Notes: generated by a model not told the origin, from the sequence alone. A stretch of DNA of 64,000 bases from Tetrahymena elliotti 4EA (GCA_000231825.2 JH720296.1:434001-498000), one strand, 5' to 3'; positions 50,047-63,412 are shown, counted from the stretch's first letter. Translations and numbers: made by a program.

Positions 50047-53000
50047 ATGTTCTAAACAGGTAGTGATTTCCTGTCATAATCTAAAGGTTTACAGGGAAAT
50101 AATTAGCGCCATAAAATACACTAAAATCTCAATCTCAACCTACCAGATAACAAATAGAAAATAAGTAATTTAGTCCACATTAAAAAATATTAAAGTATTT
50201 TTGACTATAAAATAGATGACTTGCTAAATAGTCTTCATTAGGATAAATAAAAAGATGATAAATTTTATTAAGTTTAAGGAAGCTAAAAATATGTAATAAA
50301 GCAGTAACATTATATTAATAGCAGTAAGACTGATATTCACAGTTCCAATGATAACTCTCCTTATAAAATCTATGATAACACCATTCCACAAAAAAATATT
50401 ACTATCCAAACAAATAACAGCTTTGGTAGTGATACATAAATACAAAAATAGAATAGCAATAATAGCTCAGAAAAATGCTATAATGAAAAATCTTCACCAT
50501 CTAAACTGACAAAATCCAAATTCAACTATTTAATAAATGAATCTCCTTTATAAAGCAGTCAAAATTCAAATACAAAAATCCCATCTGGAAAGAATGGCTA
50601 TCTTATAAATAATAATGATTTTAATTTAGATCTAAATACACATAATAGAGAACCATCAATTTAAAGCAGAGCAGAGATGCATCTATCTAAAATTTAAACT
50701 TAGTCAAGTGAAATCACTAGCTCAACCAAGCAAAATACAAAATAATAATTTTTTTAGAAAAGTGTTACAGAATTAAATTCTCCTCTAACTTAATTTCCTA
50801 ACTAAAAACTCAATTCTTATGGATTGAGCAGAGAGACATTTTATACTAATATTAATGTTCAAACACACCTACTTGACTAGCAAAGAGCAAAAAGCAAATA
50901 ATTAGGTAATTCCACAGACTATTAAAACAGTCCTTAGCACTTAAATTATTATAGCACTTCTAATACGCAATCTAAAAAAGGGACAGAATTACCCAAGCTA
51001 GATACTAAAGCTAGCAAATCTAAATCTTTTAGCAAATTACCACTAAGCTTATCCATAAAATAACAATAAAGAAAAAGTAAAGATTAACGATTAAATAGCT
51101 TAAGTGATTTTGATGATATTTTCTATGAGGAGAGAACTTAAAATTTATAAAATAAGAAACATGAACCAGCTACTACCCACATATTGAGTAGTGTGATGAA
51201 TAAAAATGATTCTAAGTCTATGAATTTTATATTTGGAGCTTTAGATCGCTAATCAATAAACCACTCCTAATACTAACAAAGATAGAAACTGTTGAGATAG
51301 AGAGAAAAAGAGGAATACATGTAAGAAGAAGTTGCTAAAGTTAAACAGTTATGGTAATAGTATGAATATTAGAGAAGCAAAAATAAAGAATTTAAACAGC
51401 ATTAGTCATGGTAAAAATTAGATCAAGATGGAAATGTTGATTCACCTCTTAAGTACTAAAGAGAAGAGTAAATCAAGGATCTCAAGACTAAGCACATTGA
51501 GAGTAAAAAATAACAATTCTTTAATGAAATGATTCTATCAGTTAAAAAATCTGGAATGTCTTCAAATTAGAATACCTCTTTAGTTTAATCACCAATTGAA
51601 GGTTAAGGATTTTTATTTTCAGCAAGAAAAACATCAAACACTTTTAACAGTAGTCATATCCCTTATTACGCTTCATAATAAAAAGAAGAAGTAAATAGCT
51701 AATCCCCACTTTTATTATAAAAAGTAATAAGTGAGCAAGAAGGTTAAAACACTATTTAATTATTGAGTACTTTGTAAATAAGCAAGGTTTAAAGTAATTT
51801 GGTTTTAAATTATGATAATGACTAAAACAAAGAAGAAGGATTTTGGGATAGCATCCACATATGGGAGAGTATCATCAAAGACTCTTTTGAATTAATTAAA
51901 AAAGAAAAGATTGTGTCAAGCTAAGAATTCAATTATTAGCTTTTATTAGATTTTTTAAACAATGTAGTTGGTAGAAATTATTCAAATAATGAAAAGTATA
52001 TGCGTGAAAGCTTGAAGTTGATAGGATTTACCCCAGAAGTGAGTGAAATAGTGCTTGAAAGAATTTCAAGACTTATGAGTGAGAAGTATGGTATAAGTAA
52101 TGACTAGATAAGCAAATTTTGTATCCTTTATAATTAATATGAGAAAGAATATTTGAGTTGGAACCTTATCGATAGAATGGGTGGCAAAGAAAGAATAGAC
52201 GAAGTAATAAGCACTTATATTTAGCTAGTTAATACAAATCCAAGTATTAGTGGAGCATTAAGGTTATTGAATATCTCAAGTGATATGATTAATTTGGCAT
52301 TCAATCAACTTCTACATTTTGAAGAAAGACGCCATAAATAATATTTTAAGCATGTGTAATATTTCTTTAAATAACCTCTGTATCGCATATCTCATACCAA
52401 ATTTTTCTTTGCAGCAAAATTCTATTTAGAAAGAGCTTTGTTTAAAAATAAAATTCAACCATAATACAAAAATAGACTTTATTTACTTATAGAATAAATG
52501 AGGTATTTTGTGACTCTACCATTACCATAAGATGCTAATTTTCTGCTTCCTAAATAAAATAAACCATAAATTAATGATGAATCTTCTTCTCCTATTTTAA
52601 AAAATCAAAATGAAAACAAAGTTGCAGATTAAGGAGTTTAAGTAAGTGCTTAAAAAGCAGATTAAAACTAAGAGGACAGCAATGATGAGTTAACAAATGT
52701 ACCATAATTTTGTTACTAAATAGCTGCTATAATAAGAAATGAGATGATGGGAATGATTAAAATAAAATAAGCTCTAATTAAACATCAATAGATGTCTTTA
52801 CATCACAAAGTTGTATTTGAATAATATTTAATGTAGTTGATTTAAGTCTTTGCTCTGAACAATAATGACTCTCTTACATATTTCGAGATTAAAAATTTAG
52901 AGAAATATAAGACTATTCTTTTACTCACAGATGACTTTTTTTATATCTTTTCTAAGCTTCTTATGGAAAATATAGTGAGAAATTTAAATTGTTCAACATA

Positions 53001-53631
53001 TTTCAGTAAAGATACACACAAAAGATTGCAGCATGTTAAAATTTAGCTGAATAAAATTACAAACTTTAATTCAAATTCAAATGCAAATGCTTAAAAAGAT
53101 TCTTAATCAATTGTATAAGCTAACATAGACAAGAATTATTTAAATGGAGCATGCTTCTTTCAAGAATTGTTTAACCACCCTAATCCTATGGAGTTAATAT
53201 TAGATAAGCTAGATGATATTTATCATTATAAAAGTGAACTCAATAAATTATGCCCTATTAGTAAAGTATCACGTTCAAGAGATCTTTGCCGCCACATTCT
53301 TAGCTATTTTTACCCTTTTATAGATTAAAATGGATATCCTATATTCATATCTTCATTCGATTTCTAATGCTATGTTAGCCAAAAGAAACTCAAATAAGAA
53401 TTCTTTCTCGAATTAAAAAAAGTGCTAAAAGATTTATTCTTAAATAACTTCAACTTCCCAATTACCTTAGTACAAAGATTAATCTAAGAATATCTATATG
53501 CACTATAGGGAATTGAAGTTTATTCAAAGAGTGACAATGGAAACCTCCTTTTTGGGATAAGAAACAAACAAACTTCTGAGAAAGATCTAAATTACAACAA
53601 CTAATATGATGATGAGAAGCTAGAGTTTTGA
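50047..53631 (+). CDS. Large unrecognised protein with disordered N-terminal half
   Basis: ATG 50047 (MFQTGSDFLSQSKGLQ), TGA 53629-53631. The frame is open for 1,195 codons. The stretch 50165-50215 (51 nt, GTAATT...AAATAG) is probably a stop-free intron, which would leave 1,177 residues. Residues 1-590 are Ser/Asn/Gln/Lys-rich and mostly disordered, with one Gln/Glu/Lys coiled stretch (QEEVAKVKQLWQQYEYQR) near 430. The second half is ordered and helical: FWDSIHIWESIIKDSFELIK, MRESLKLIGFTPEVSEIVLE, SWNLIDRMGGKERIDEVIS, HKVVFEQYLMQLIQVFAL and RDLCRHILSYFYPFIDQNG. No catalytic motif or known domain is recognised. The clear disordered/ordered split suggests a regulatory or scaffold protein. What it binds is unknown. 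Confidence 0.75.
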
Positions 53632-54362
53632 TTGAAAATGTTAAATAAGAAAAAACTAAAATATAATTAAATTCTATATAAAAAGGAGTTAATTTTTTTG
53701 AAGTAAAATTTAACTAAATTAAACTAATTTATAAATAAACAAACAAACAAAAAAAAGAGAGAAATATTTAAAATTTAACCTAATTTTTTTGCAAATTATT
53801 TAAATAAGGAGAGAGTTATATCCTGTAAAGTACTTCTATATACAAAATTTATGTAAATAGTTATTTTTATATTTAGTCTTTAAAATTCTTTTTAAAACAT
53901 GGCTCTTCAATAATTATTTGAATTTATTCTTCTGCTTAATAGGCAGCACAAGCTTTATAAAAATCATAAATAATAGTAAATTTGCTTAATTTTGTAGCAA
54001 TTTAAACTTTCTGTTTAAGGTATTTAATTAATTATACTACATATCATATTCTAAAGTGATATATTTTTTATGAATCCTTCATATTTTTAAAAAATTGAAA
54101 TTCTTAAAGAAAAAAAGTTGATGTACTTTTTCATATACTATTTTTGTAGAGAAAACCTTTTAAAAATTAGCTAAAAAGAATAATAGCTTTGGAAGGAAAT
54201 TATAAAAAGCTTTTGCAATATAGATTGAAGTTAAAACAATTATCTGATATACAAATCCAAGGAGGATAAGAATTAATTTTATGATAGAATATTTTTAATA
54301 AGATTATAAATATAAAGTAATAAATAAATAAACAAACAAATTAATTAATGAATTTAGTGATT
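53632..54362. other. Convergent intergenic region
   Basis: Spacer between two converging genes. AT-rich, with no recognised element. Confidence 0.5.
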
Positions 54363-56612
54363 TCAATCTTTACTGGTAGTTTTAGGATTATCTCCTATAT
54401 ATGTTCCAGAAAAAACCAAAACATTATCTTTAAAAATTTAACCTTTTCCATGTCTTTGATTTTTATTCCACCCACCAATATAAACAGTTTAATCTTTGGA
54501 GTAATACATTTTTCCTATTCCATGGCAAGCATCTTAATAAAATTCTCCCTCATAAACATCATTATTTGAATAAGTTAGGATCCCTTTTCCTCTTTTAACA
54601 TTCTTTTAGAACTCCCCAACATAAGCATCTCCCTCAAATGTGATTAACTTTCCTTTTCCATGTTTTTGGTTATTTTTAAAATAACCTTCATATAAACTTC
54701 CACTCTTGAAAAATTAAATTCCTCTTCCTTACTTTTGTTTTTCATCATCTAATTAGTATATTCCATCACAGTTTTCATCATTCAAGTAATGAAGCTATGA
54801 TTTGTTATTTTCCCATTCCTCTTAATCAAAGATAAAAGGTTCACTTTTTAAGTAAAGCTTTAATACGAGATCTGAGAGATTGCTAAAACATTTACCAGCT
54901 ATTATCAATTTACATCTTTTTTCTTTTAAGAATTCTTCATTTTTTTCACCAAGATATGTTTGAAATAGCCATATTTGATCTAAATTTTCTATTTTTTTAT
55001 CAAATTATTTTTAGAGCAAATCTATGTATAAAATAATTGATAATTCTTTTTCATCGAATTCTTCTTTGTTTTCTTTAGAGTTTCTTTTTGATTTTTTAGT
55101 TGGATTCTTTCTTTCAATGCTACCTTATAAGAGAGGTAGTTAAAATTTTTATATTTCTTCAGCCTCAAAGCCAATAAATAATCTATCTTATATTGATTTA
55201 GCATAATTAGTTAAAGATTCAGTGATCTAATCTTAATATAGACTGAACTAAGAGTTCTTGTTGTCTTGGCACTTAAAATTAATCTTATCTTGTATAAATT
55301 ATATAAAATCTTATCTATTTCTATTAATTTTTGTTTATAAATCTTCTTCAGATGAAATTGTGTAATATTCATGAAAACTGTGAGGTGATCCATTCACTGA
55401 ACTAAAGCAGAGAACACACCCAAATTTATTTTTAACTTAACAATTATCATCAACACAATATAATTCTTTAATTCTCTTTGAATGCTCATAGCAACGTGGT
55501 AATTTATTATAATGATCTTCCATACTTCTCTCAGGCTAAATAATACTATTTCTTTCAGTGTTTTCTTTAGTTATTTTTGTGATAGTTTTCTTGTCTAAAT
55601 AAGATATTTCTTAGCCACTAGTAATTTCAGTGTTTTAGCTGTTATTTGCAATTTTTCGGCTCCTAACCTTTGAAGAAGCTGGCTGCTATGAATTTAAATT
55701 TTATAAATTAAATTTTTTGTTATCAGATTAAGCAATTTGATTTATTTCTGCACCATTTACTTTGCTTTATATATCACTTCTATCAGGTAATTATATTTTA
55801 GTAATTTTACTACTAGAATTACTTATGTTGTTTTTATCATCTTATTAATTGTCGTTTTCATTAATTTCTAAGGATTTTGTTTTATCAGGAATTGGGAATT
55901 AATTGAAAGGATTGAATAATAAGTTTGGATTACTAACATTGCTACCATTATTCTTTTTTTTCAAAATACCTTATTTTTGTCCTTCTTTTCCCACATAAAC
56001 TCCAGCTTGCTAAGCTGCTGTTATAAATAAAGAATATCTTTGATTTTCTTGTTTGCTCTTTTGTTGGCTTAAAAAGTTTCTACTTTGTAAAACTTTTTCA
56101 GCATAAGATATAGCTGTTTTTTCATCCTCTAAACGTTTTTCTTAGATTTAGCTGATTTCATAATTTAGGCTGCGGCGAGGATTTTGATTTGAAATTTAAT
56201 GCTGATTAGGGTTAATTCTTATCGATATGGGTGAAGACAATGAACTTCTAGACTTAATACTAGATTAAGATGATGTAGGAGATAGTAAATTTCTTTGAGA
56301 AGATAATTTATTATTTTATTAATTATTTTATAATTATAAGGTATCTGAAAAAGATTGAGTGAGTAATTTATTTTTTTTTGGAGTTGTTATCCCTTGATCA
56401 TCTTTTTAAGTATCATTTTAAATGATATTGTCTATTGATAAGTTTATTAAGACCTATTAATCCTATTACTCAATTGCAGAATTCTAAGATAATTTCGATT
56501 AATCATTTAAATTTAAATCTTTTTCAGGAGACTAAAATTCAAGTTATTAGCTACTAATTGTCCTCCTCCTAAAATTATTTTTGTTTGAAATATGCGACTG
56601 CTAACTAGTCAT
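54363..56612 (-). CDS. B-box-like zinc finger plus MORN-repeat protein
   Basis: One exon, ATG 56610-56612 (MTSQQSHISNKNNFRRR), TGA 54363-54365; 749 residues. Residues 1-360 are Ser/Asn/Gln-rich with a short coiled part (SQIQEKRLEDEKTAISYAEK). At about 374-408 there is a zinc-binding pattern, CYEH then CVDDNC then CVLC then HSFH: Cys-x2-His-x8-Cys-x4-Cys-x7-Cys-x2-Cys-x8-His-x2-His, close to a B-box. A charged helical linker follows. At about 637-735 at least four MORN units occur: YEGYFKNNQKHGKGKL, YVGEFQKNVKRGKGIL, YEGEFYQDACHGIGKM and YIGGWNKNQRHGKGQI. MORN repeats sit at membranes or the cytoskeleton; B-box plus MORN would suit a membrane or cortical scaffold. The arrangement is known to me only as a type seen in ciliates, so the function is open. 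Confidence 0.88.
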
Positions 56613-57654
56613 TTTTGATTGTGAATTTCCAAATAATTTATATTAATATATATCCCTTATTATAAAAGCTAAATGTTTGAAATATTTTGTAATTAATAAT
56701 AAATTCACCTACCGCCAATAATAAATTTAATTAACCAAAATAACAAATTATTTTTTTGTCAATTTCAATTGTTTAATTTTTGCAAAATTTTAAAACTCTA
56801 ATTTTAAAAAAGAAGCGGTTGAATTAATCTTAAATTTTATGATTAATAAATTGAAAATATCTATGAACACTCAAAAAATTATTTAGTTTTCTATTAATAA
56901 GAGAGAATTTAATTATTTAAATAACTCATAAATAAAGATAAATGGCAGGTCTAGGTAGGATAATCATAAAATAGATAAAAAAGTCAAAAATTCCAAAATA
57001 ATTTTTGTTCTAAAGTTAAATTTAGTTCTGTTTCAAATTCAGAAAAGTAGTAGTATCTATTATACAAATAAGATTAAAATGTAATAAAATAATTTAAAAA
57101 ACATAAAAACTTTAAAAATTTATTCACAAATAATAATTTTGTTTTTTTTTACTCCTTATTGAAAAAAATAAATAATTCTTTATTTAAAAAATGGATTTTA
57201 AAATTATTATTTCACTTTTCTTAAAAACACAAATTTAATATTTTAAAATTAAAAAATGTTTAATTATCTTTGCTAATCTAATAGCTTAACAGATGAAAAT
57301 AATCGATGCCATAGTTTAATAGTTCTTAGAACGATTTTTTCTATATTGAAATAAAATTTTGTTTCCTCATTTAAAAAAAACAAATTTTATTTTGTTTAGT
57401 AAAGGTTAATAGATTTTCTTAATTTATTAGACTCAGCATAAACAAAAAAAAAGCTGTAAATAAATATTATTTGAATACATAATTACATTAAAATAAATTT
57501 AAAAATACTTATTTATTGACTAAATTGAAGAATGGATAGATTAAAATTATAAAATTAAACAAATATTGATATATACACAAGTTAAAAATTATAAAATAAT
57601 GATAAGTTTATTCAAAAAATTTTTTAGTGTTAAAATGATTGAAAATATTTAAAT
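56613..57654. other. Intergenic region
   Basis: AT-rich spacer between the MORN gene start and the poly(A) polymerase stop. No recognised element. Confidence 0.5.
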
Positions 57655-59679
57655 TCAAAGATAATCATCCATGTTATCATTTTCTTCTTGTTCATTACCA
57701 TCTTCCTCATTATTATCTTAGTATTCTTATTGTCCTTAATCATAGTCTTATTCTTGACTGTTTTAATCTTCATAATTATTGTTATAGTTTTATTAATTAT
57801 TTTAGCTTTCTTCTTTATCTGGATTTTATTTTAATTTCTTATATGGCTACGACTTTTCATAATCATGACTTTGCTCATTTTGTCTTTTCTCATTAAGATT
57901 CTAGTAATCCTCATTTTATGAATAATTACTTTAATTTACTAATTATTCCTCCTCTTCTTCACTAAAGGCTATATCATTTAAATCTTATTTAGAAGCCTAA
58001 AAGACTCTAATCATGCAATTTGTTAAAGCATCAAGCCTGAATAAAAAATAAAGTTATAATATAATTAAAATAAAACTAAATAAGTTAGAAAATAAATGTA
58101 CGATTTTCTTTGCTAAATTGCAAACTCTTAAATGCAATTTTTGAAGCTATATTCTTCTTAGATGTGATTTTTGGCTTTGATTCCAATTAAAAATGCAGAG
58201 CACTAAGGATACTTAGGATCTTTCTTTTTAAAAAAGAAAGGCCAAGGTCTTATTTCTAATTCTGAAGGCTTTTTTTATGAGAAAAATTCAAATAATGTAA
58301 GGAGTTTAACTGAAAGTTTATCTTGCTAAGTCTTGAATTCTCTCATAGTTTCATCACGCTCAATTCTAATTAAATCTATTTCAATAAATTTAGTATATTT
58401 ATTTAAAAAATCTTCTTCAATAATCAATCTATCCCAGGTTGCCTTTCCAGTTTTAATTTCTTCTTGAATGATTCTATTTGCTTCCCTTAAATTATTTTAT
58501 AAAATGAATTTAAAATTACATTTAAATGAAAATGCTAATATGATTAATTAGAATAATGTACTTTATTTTATAATCTATGATCTCTAAGTTTATCTTTTTC
58601 ACTCTCTCTGTAGAATTGTATTCTGGGTATGCAGGAGTGTAGATAGACATTTCAAATTTTTAGTTTTTTTATCTTTCTTCAGGCTAGCTGAATGGCCCTA
58701 ATAACACATCCATACTTAGCCATTTCCAAGTAGAATATTGTAAAAAGAACTACTCCAAGATACCATTTACTTCTAAATTTGGAAACATTTAGCAAATCTT
58801 TGCTAATAAAAGAGCCCAACTAATACCTCCTAAATATCCTAATCTGTTTTCATAAATTCCATTATTTCTAGCCCATATTTTAATAACTTTCAATGCTTCT
58901 TAAAACCTTTGCTTGCTTTATTCCTTGTTTTCACTATGTTCAGTTACATACCTCATAATAGCTTAATTGCATCTATATCCATTAATACTTAACTTATCTC
59001 TTTCTTCCATCATTGTTAAATATGTATCAGGTATTTACTTATCTATATCATCTGGCAAAGTTTCTACATCAAGAGATGCAAATGAAATATCAATAGGAAC
59101 TCCCATAATTTCAAATTACATGATAGGAACTTTAGCATCAACAACATTATTATGATATTCTACTCCGTCCATATTTGAAATCATATCAAATAGCTATCCA
59201 TTAAAATGCTTAAATCTATCTACAAAATTAGGTGCAATACAAACAAGATCAACGTCACCATCTACGCTTGATACACCAAGAAAATAACTACCAAAAGGTA
59301 AAACTCTTGCAAGTTACTATAAATTTTAAAATGAATAACTTATTAGAACTGTCAAATTTAGCAAGAATTAAAAACAAATTCTTTCTTAAATAAAATAATT
59401 TAAAATTAATACCAAGTGAGCTACTTGCTCAGGAATTTTTCTCTCATTTATGTTAATATGCACCATCCATTAATTTACTATTTCCTAAATTTTCATAATA
59501 ATCTATTCCTTTAGTTTTTCTTTTTCAGGATGATAGAAATATTTATCAATCATCTATTTAATGTAGCTACTTTCCTAGATGTCCTATTCATCAGGATATT
59601 CCTAACTTTTTATAAATCCAGGCTCAGCTCTTAAATCTATGTTATTCATATCTTAAACTAACTGATTCATTCCGTTCAT
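57655..59679 (-). CDS. PAP: Poly(A) polymerase
   Basis: Adds the poly(A) tail to nuclear pre-mRNA 3' ends. Four exons in phase: 59413-59679, 58562-59316, 58102-58485 and 57655-58036; 595 residues. Landmarks: VLPFGSYFLGVSSVDGDVDL (the nucleotidyltransferase GS motif followed by the DVD metal-binding pair), PIMQFEIMGVPIDISFASLD (third catalytic Asp in IDIS), ALKVIKIWARNNGIYENRLG then YLGGISWALLLAKICQMFP (central domain), and FFSQPEERQ-type contacts in LLGPFSQPEERQ. The RNA-binding-like C-terminal domain (FIEIDLIRIERDETMREF, IRPWPFFFKK) is shorter than in animals. After it comes a low-complexity acidic Gln/Asn/Glu/Asp tail of about 100 residues ending MDDYL, in place of the Ser/Thr-rich nuclear-localisation tail of vertebrate enzymes. 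The upstream spacer shows nothing. Confidence 0.93.
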
Positions 59680-60638
59680 TTTACTCTAAATTTTTATTTA
59701 TTATATTTGATATTTAATATCACAGATACTTAAAATTATAAAAATATAAAGAAGATATTGATAGATATTTTGATTTATTATTTATTGTTCAATTTATATA
59801 TTTTACTTTTACTGAGAGACAATATTTTTAATTAATTATAATTACCATTTACTTTAAATCCATATTATTGAGTTAAAAAAATATTTTTTACTCTATAAAA
59901 TTATATCTTCTATTGATATTATTGATATGTGTAAATAGTACTTTTAAATTGAAAAAATTATTTTTATTTGGATTTATTTTATTTAACCTATTTGATTAAA
60001 ATGAAAAAGAAAGCTTAAATATTTAGAAATTAGGCTTCAATTTTATCAATTTAAAATATAATTTATCCATGTCCAATAAATAGTATGGAATTTAATTCAG
60101 GAGGTTTTATTTAGGCTGATAAGTGAAAAAGATAAATTTTGTTAGCTTAGATATTTAAAAAAGTTAAAATTATGTTTAAATTTTATTAGTTTAATATAAA
60201 AGACCTCATCACATAATGCCATTTGTTAATTGATCAGAACTTTTACAATAATATAAATTTATTGTTAATCTTAGTAATAATTAATCATAAAATATTTAAT
60301 TTATTTTTTAGAAGATTTTCAATATGCATGTATTTAATTTGATTTATTGATTCATGAAAATAATTAACAATTGTTATCAAATTAAAATTTACAAGAGAAT
60401 ATTTATCAAAAATAAAAACAATAATATTTAAGTTCAAATTTTTTTAAATAAAGTGATAAGGATATTTTTTGATAGGACAAGGTAAATGATATTTTGTTTG
60501 TCTTAAAAAATTAAATTGTTTTAGAAATGTTTATAATTAGAAATATTAATCCTTTTTATTTTAAAGTTTAGAGCTGAATGAATATTTAATTAAGTTTTTT
60601 CTATTAAACATTAAACTCTTTTTTTTTACTAATATTAT
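59680..60638. other. Intergenic region
   Basis: AT-rich spacer upstream of poly(A) polymerase and downstream of the first phosphatase. No recognised feature. Confidence 0.5.
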
Positions 60639-61130
60639 TCAATCAATATCTTTATTATTTATTGAATTTTCATACTACTTTAATTGCTATATGAATCCTT
60701 AATTAGGATTGGTCTTTTATCTTTTTTATTTAGTTAAATTAAAAGCTTCTTCAAAATTAAGTTTGTGTTCTTTCATTAAGTAGGCAATAATAATAGTAGG
60801 ACTTCTTGATGCACCTGCTGAACAATGAACTAAAACATTATTTTTACTCAGTTCTTACTTTATGAATTATATAGCTGGCTCAAAAAAAGGAAGAATTTTA
60901 AAATTTGGATGATCATAAACTTCTAGCTCTAAATGATTGAATACTTTTGGGTCAAACTATATTTTGTTTTCTGGTTCCTTACCAACTGAGAGGATAGAAA
61001 ATATTTTTTCTTAGTTATCTAAATTTATATTATCAGCACCATAAATAGATCCTAGAAAAAGATTGCCTTTTTAAGATTCATTGTAATCCTATTTAAGGAT
61101 CAGACTAATATCTTTCAGCTTTTAATTCAT
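60639..61130 (-). CDS. Small dual-specificity protein phosphatase, copy 1
   Basis: One exon, ATG 61128-61130 (MNQKLKDISLILKQDYNE), TGA 60639-60641; 163 residues, the usual size of a lone DSP domain. Features in order: GNLFLGSIYGADNI (start of the DSP fold), IFSILSVGKEPE, a segment with the general-acid region VYDHPNFKILPFFEPA (Asp of YDHPN), then the active site NVLVHCSAGASRSPTIIIAY, giving the HCx5R loop HCSAGASR, and LMKEHKLNFEEAFNLTKQKR. The C-terminal ~20 residues are a family-typical helix. It probably removes phosphate from Ser/Thr/Tyr of a protein substrate. A paralogue lies 0.9 kb upstream on the same strand. Confidence 0.92.
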
Positions 61131-62044
61131 AAGTAGTTAACTATTTATCTTTAGATGATGAACTATTTTTAAGCATAATAAATTTATGTGATTAATTTAT
61201 TTATTTCTAAATTATTTGCTTATTCTAATAATATAAAAATTTAAATACTAAAAGTATAGAAATCAGGATTTATCAAATATCTATTAACTTTTTTATTTGA
61301 TATTTATTATTCAATTATTTATTCACCATAAATTAAATAATGTTTTATAGATATCTTCAAAACTCTAAAAACTAAAAATCATAAACATCATATTAAAATT
61401 AAAAAAAGTAATCAATTAGTTTCACTCCTTTAATCAACTAAACAAATTATTTATATTGTTATTTTTGATAATAAACAAATAATATTTCTGCTAATGGTTT
61501 AGAAATTAGGAGTTATCAACTAAATATAAGCTTTTTTGTTTTAAATATATTTGTTTAACAACAATAACAAACATCATATAAAAGTGAAAAAATGAAATTT
61601 ATTTTATACCATCCCAAGCAAATTTATGTAAAATTTTTTGTTACCATTCAAAAATCTGAATAAACATTTTTTAATAGCTTTCATTAAACTAATTTTAAGT
61701 GAGTTTAGGAATTTATTTGAATAATTGTCTAAATAATAATTGAAAAATTTATGAGAGATAATTACTTTTTATTTTAAGAAATAAATAAACTTTCTTATGA
61801 TTAAGTTTGTAATAAAATATTTTAGCTAAACTTTAATTGAGAAAAAAATAGTAATATCATACAATTTTTTTTTTTCGCTTAACAACAAAAAACAAGAGTT
61901 AGAATAAAATTCAATATTTAAAATTAAACTTAAATAATTAAAAATACATTCTTCGTATGAACACAAAACCTATATATGCTCTATTTTAGTTTTATAAAAA
62001 CTCAATCTCTCTATTCATACTAACTTACAATTTAATTATTAGCT
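61131..62044. other. Spacer between the two dual-specificity phosphatases
   Basis: AT-rich. The frames I looked at have no coding composition and there is no recognised element. Confidence 0.5.
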
Positions 62045-62515
62045 TCATTTAGCTTTCAATTTCTACTCATACTCTTTTAATTATTTCATAAATCCAATGT
62101 TAGGACCAGCAATTTATCTTTTTTGTTAAACTAATTTTAAGGCATCATTCAAACCAATATTATGATGTTTCATTAAATATGCCAATACTAAAGTTGTACT
62201 CCTTGAGACTCCTGCAAAGCAATGTACTAAAACATTGGTTTATTTCAAATGCTCCTCAATAAATTTAACTCCTTCTTCAAAATTTTTACTAAGGTTAAAA
62301 GAAGGGTCATCATTTGCTTCTATTATTTTATGTCTAAAATCTTCTGGATCATAAACTAAATTTGTATTTGAAGCTACTGTTAAAACTGCTTTTATCTATT
62401 CATCATTTTCTTTTATCAAATTTTCTGCAGCCCATATATTACCTAGGTATAACTTTCCTTTTTCTTATTATCCTTCTTGTGTTTTTAAAATAAGATGCTT
62501 ATCTTCTCCGAACAT
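62045..62515 (-). CDS. Small dual-specificity protein phosphatase, copy 2
   Basis: One exon, ATG 62513-62515 ([18 protein letters not shown]), TGA 62045-62047; 156 residues. It is a tandem paralogue of the gene at 60639-61130. Shared landmarks: [52 protein letters not shown] (general-acid Asp in the NDDPS loop), [20 protein letters not shown] (active-site loop HCFAGVSR) and [20 protein letters not shown] followed by the [17 protein letters not shown] helix. The active site differs from copy 1 at two positions inside the loop (F for S, V for A), which could change substrate preference. No targeting sequence or extra domain is visible. Confidence 0.92.
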
Positions 62516-63412
62516 ATTGTTTGCTTTTTAAATTTAAATTATAGTGGAATCTTTGAATTGGAATTTAATTTATAAAATATTAAAATGAGTAAATTATGCT
62601 TTAATATATAAAACAAGATATAATTTCAAATCAACAAATGTTAAAAAAAAGCATATATTTATCAAGTGAATAAACTGAATATTTTGTTTTTTTATTCATC
62701 AAGAATAATAAATAGGTCAATTCTTTCCATAACCAGCATTTTGATACATTTTTGTTTTACTTCAAAAAAAAATAACTTTTTAAAGTTCAACATAAAATAT
62801 ATAGTTTAAGAGTAAAAATTAATTTTTAAGTTCATTTGTTAGTTACAACTTTTCCTACATGAGACTTGTTTTTTCTTTTTAGAAAGTTTTTAGAATAAAT
62901 TAAACAAAGAATAGCGAAGCGAATGTTTAATTAGAATGGAAAAATCATTGAAGACTAAATTTATTTTTAAAGATTTATTTTTTTATGAATTTATTGAGCT
63001 TTTCAAATTGCAGACAAATGCAACTTTCCTGAAAGCATACTTTTAGAAAAAAATAATATAATGATAAAATAATTTAATAGCATTAGGTTTAATAAAAATT
63101 TTAAAGAAATATATCAAAAAAGAGTATATAAGGTAATTAATATTCTTACCTGATTAGAAAAAAATTGTTTATGGCATATATAATCTAGAGTGTATAAATA
63201 TTTTTTAATAATTAAAGGATTGCAAAGTATGCTAATTAGATGTCAAAATAATCTGTGGGTGAGATATTAATAGTAAGTAAATAAGGATATCAAAATAATT
63301 TAATAGTTGTAATTAACTCTTTTTTTGACTTTATTTTTAGTAAGTGATATTAAGCATTTAATTCTAAAGATATCAAATATACTAATTTATATTTACAGTT
63401 TAAAGGCATATT
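62516..63412. other. Divergent intergenic region
   Basis: AT-rich spacer between the start of phosphatase copy 2 (minus) and the partial gene at 63413 (plus). No element recognised. Confidence 0.5.

Noticed and set aside
57639..57896. Plus-strand His/Tyr/Leu-rich open frame
   Set aside because: Antisense to the Asp/Asn/Glu/Gln-rich tail of poly(A) polymerase; the His/Leu/Ile runs are the complement of those codons.
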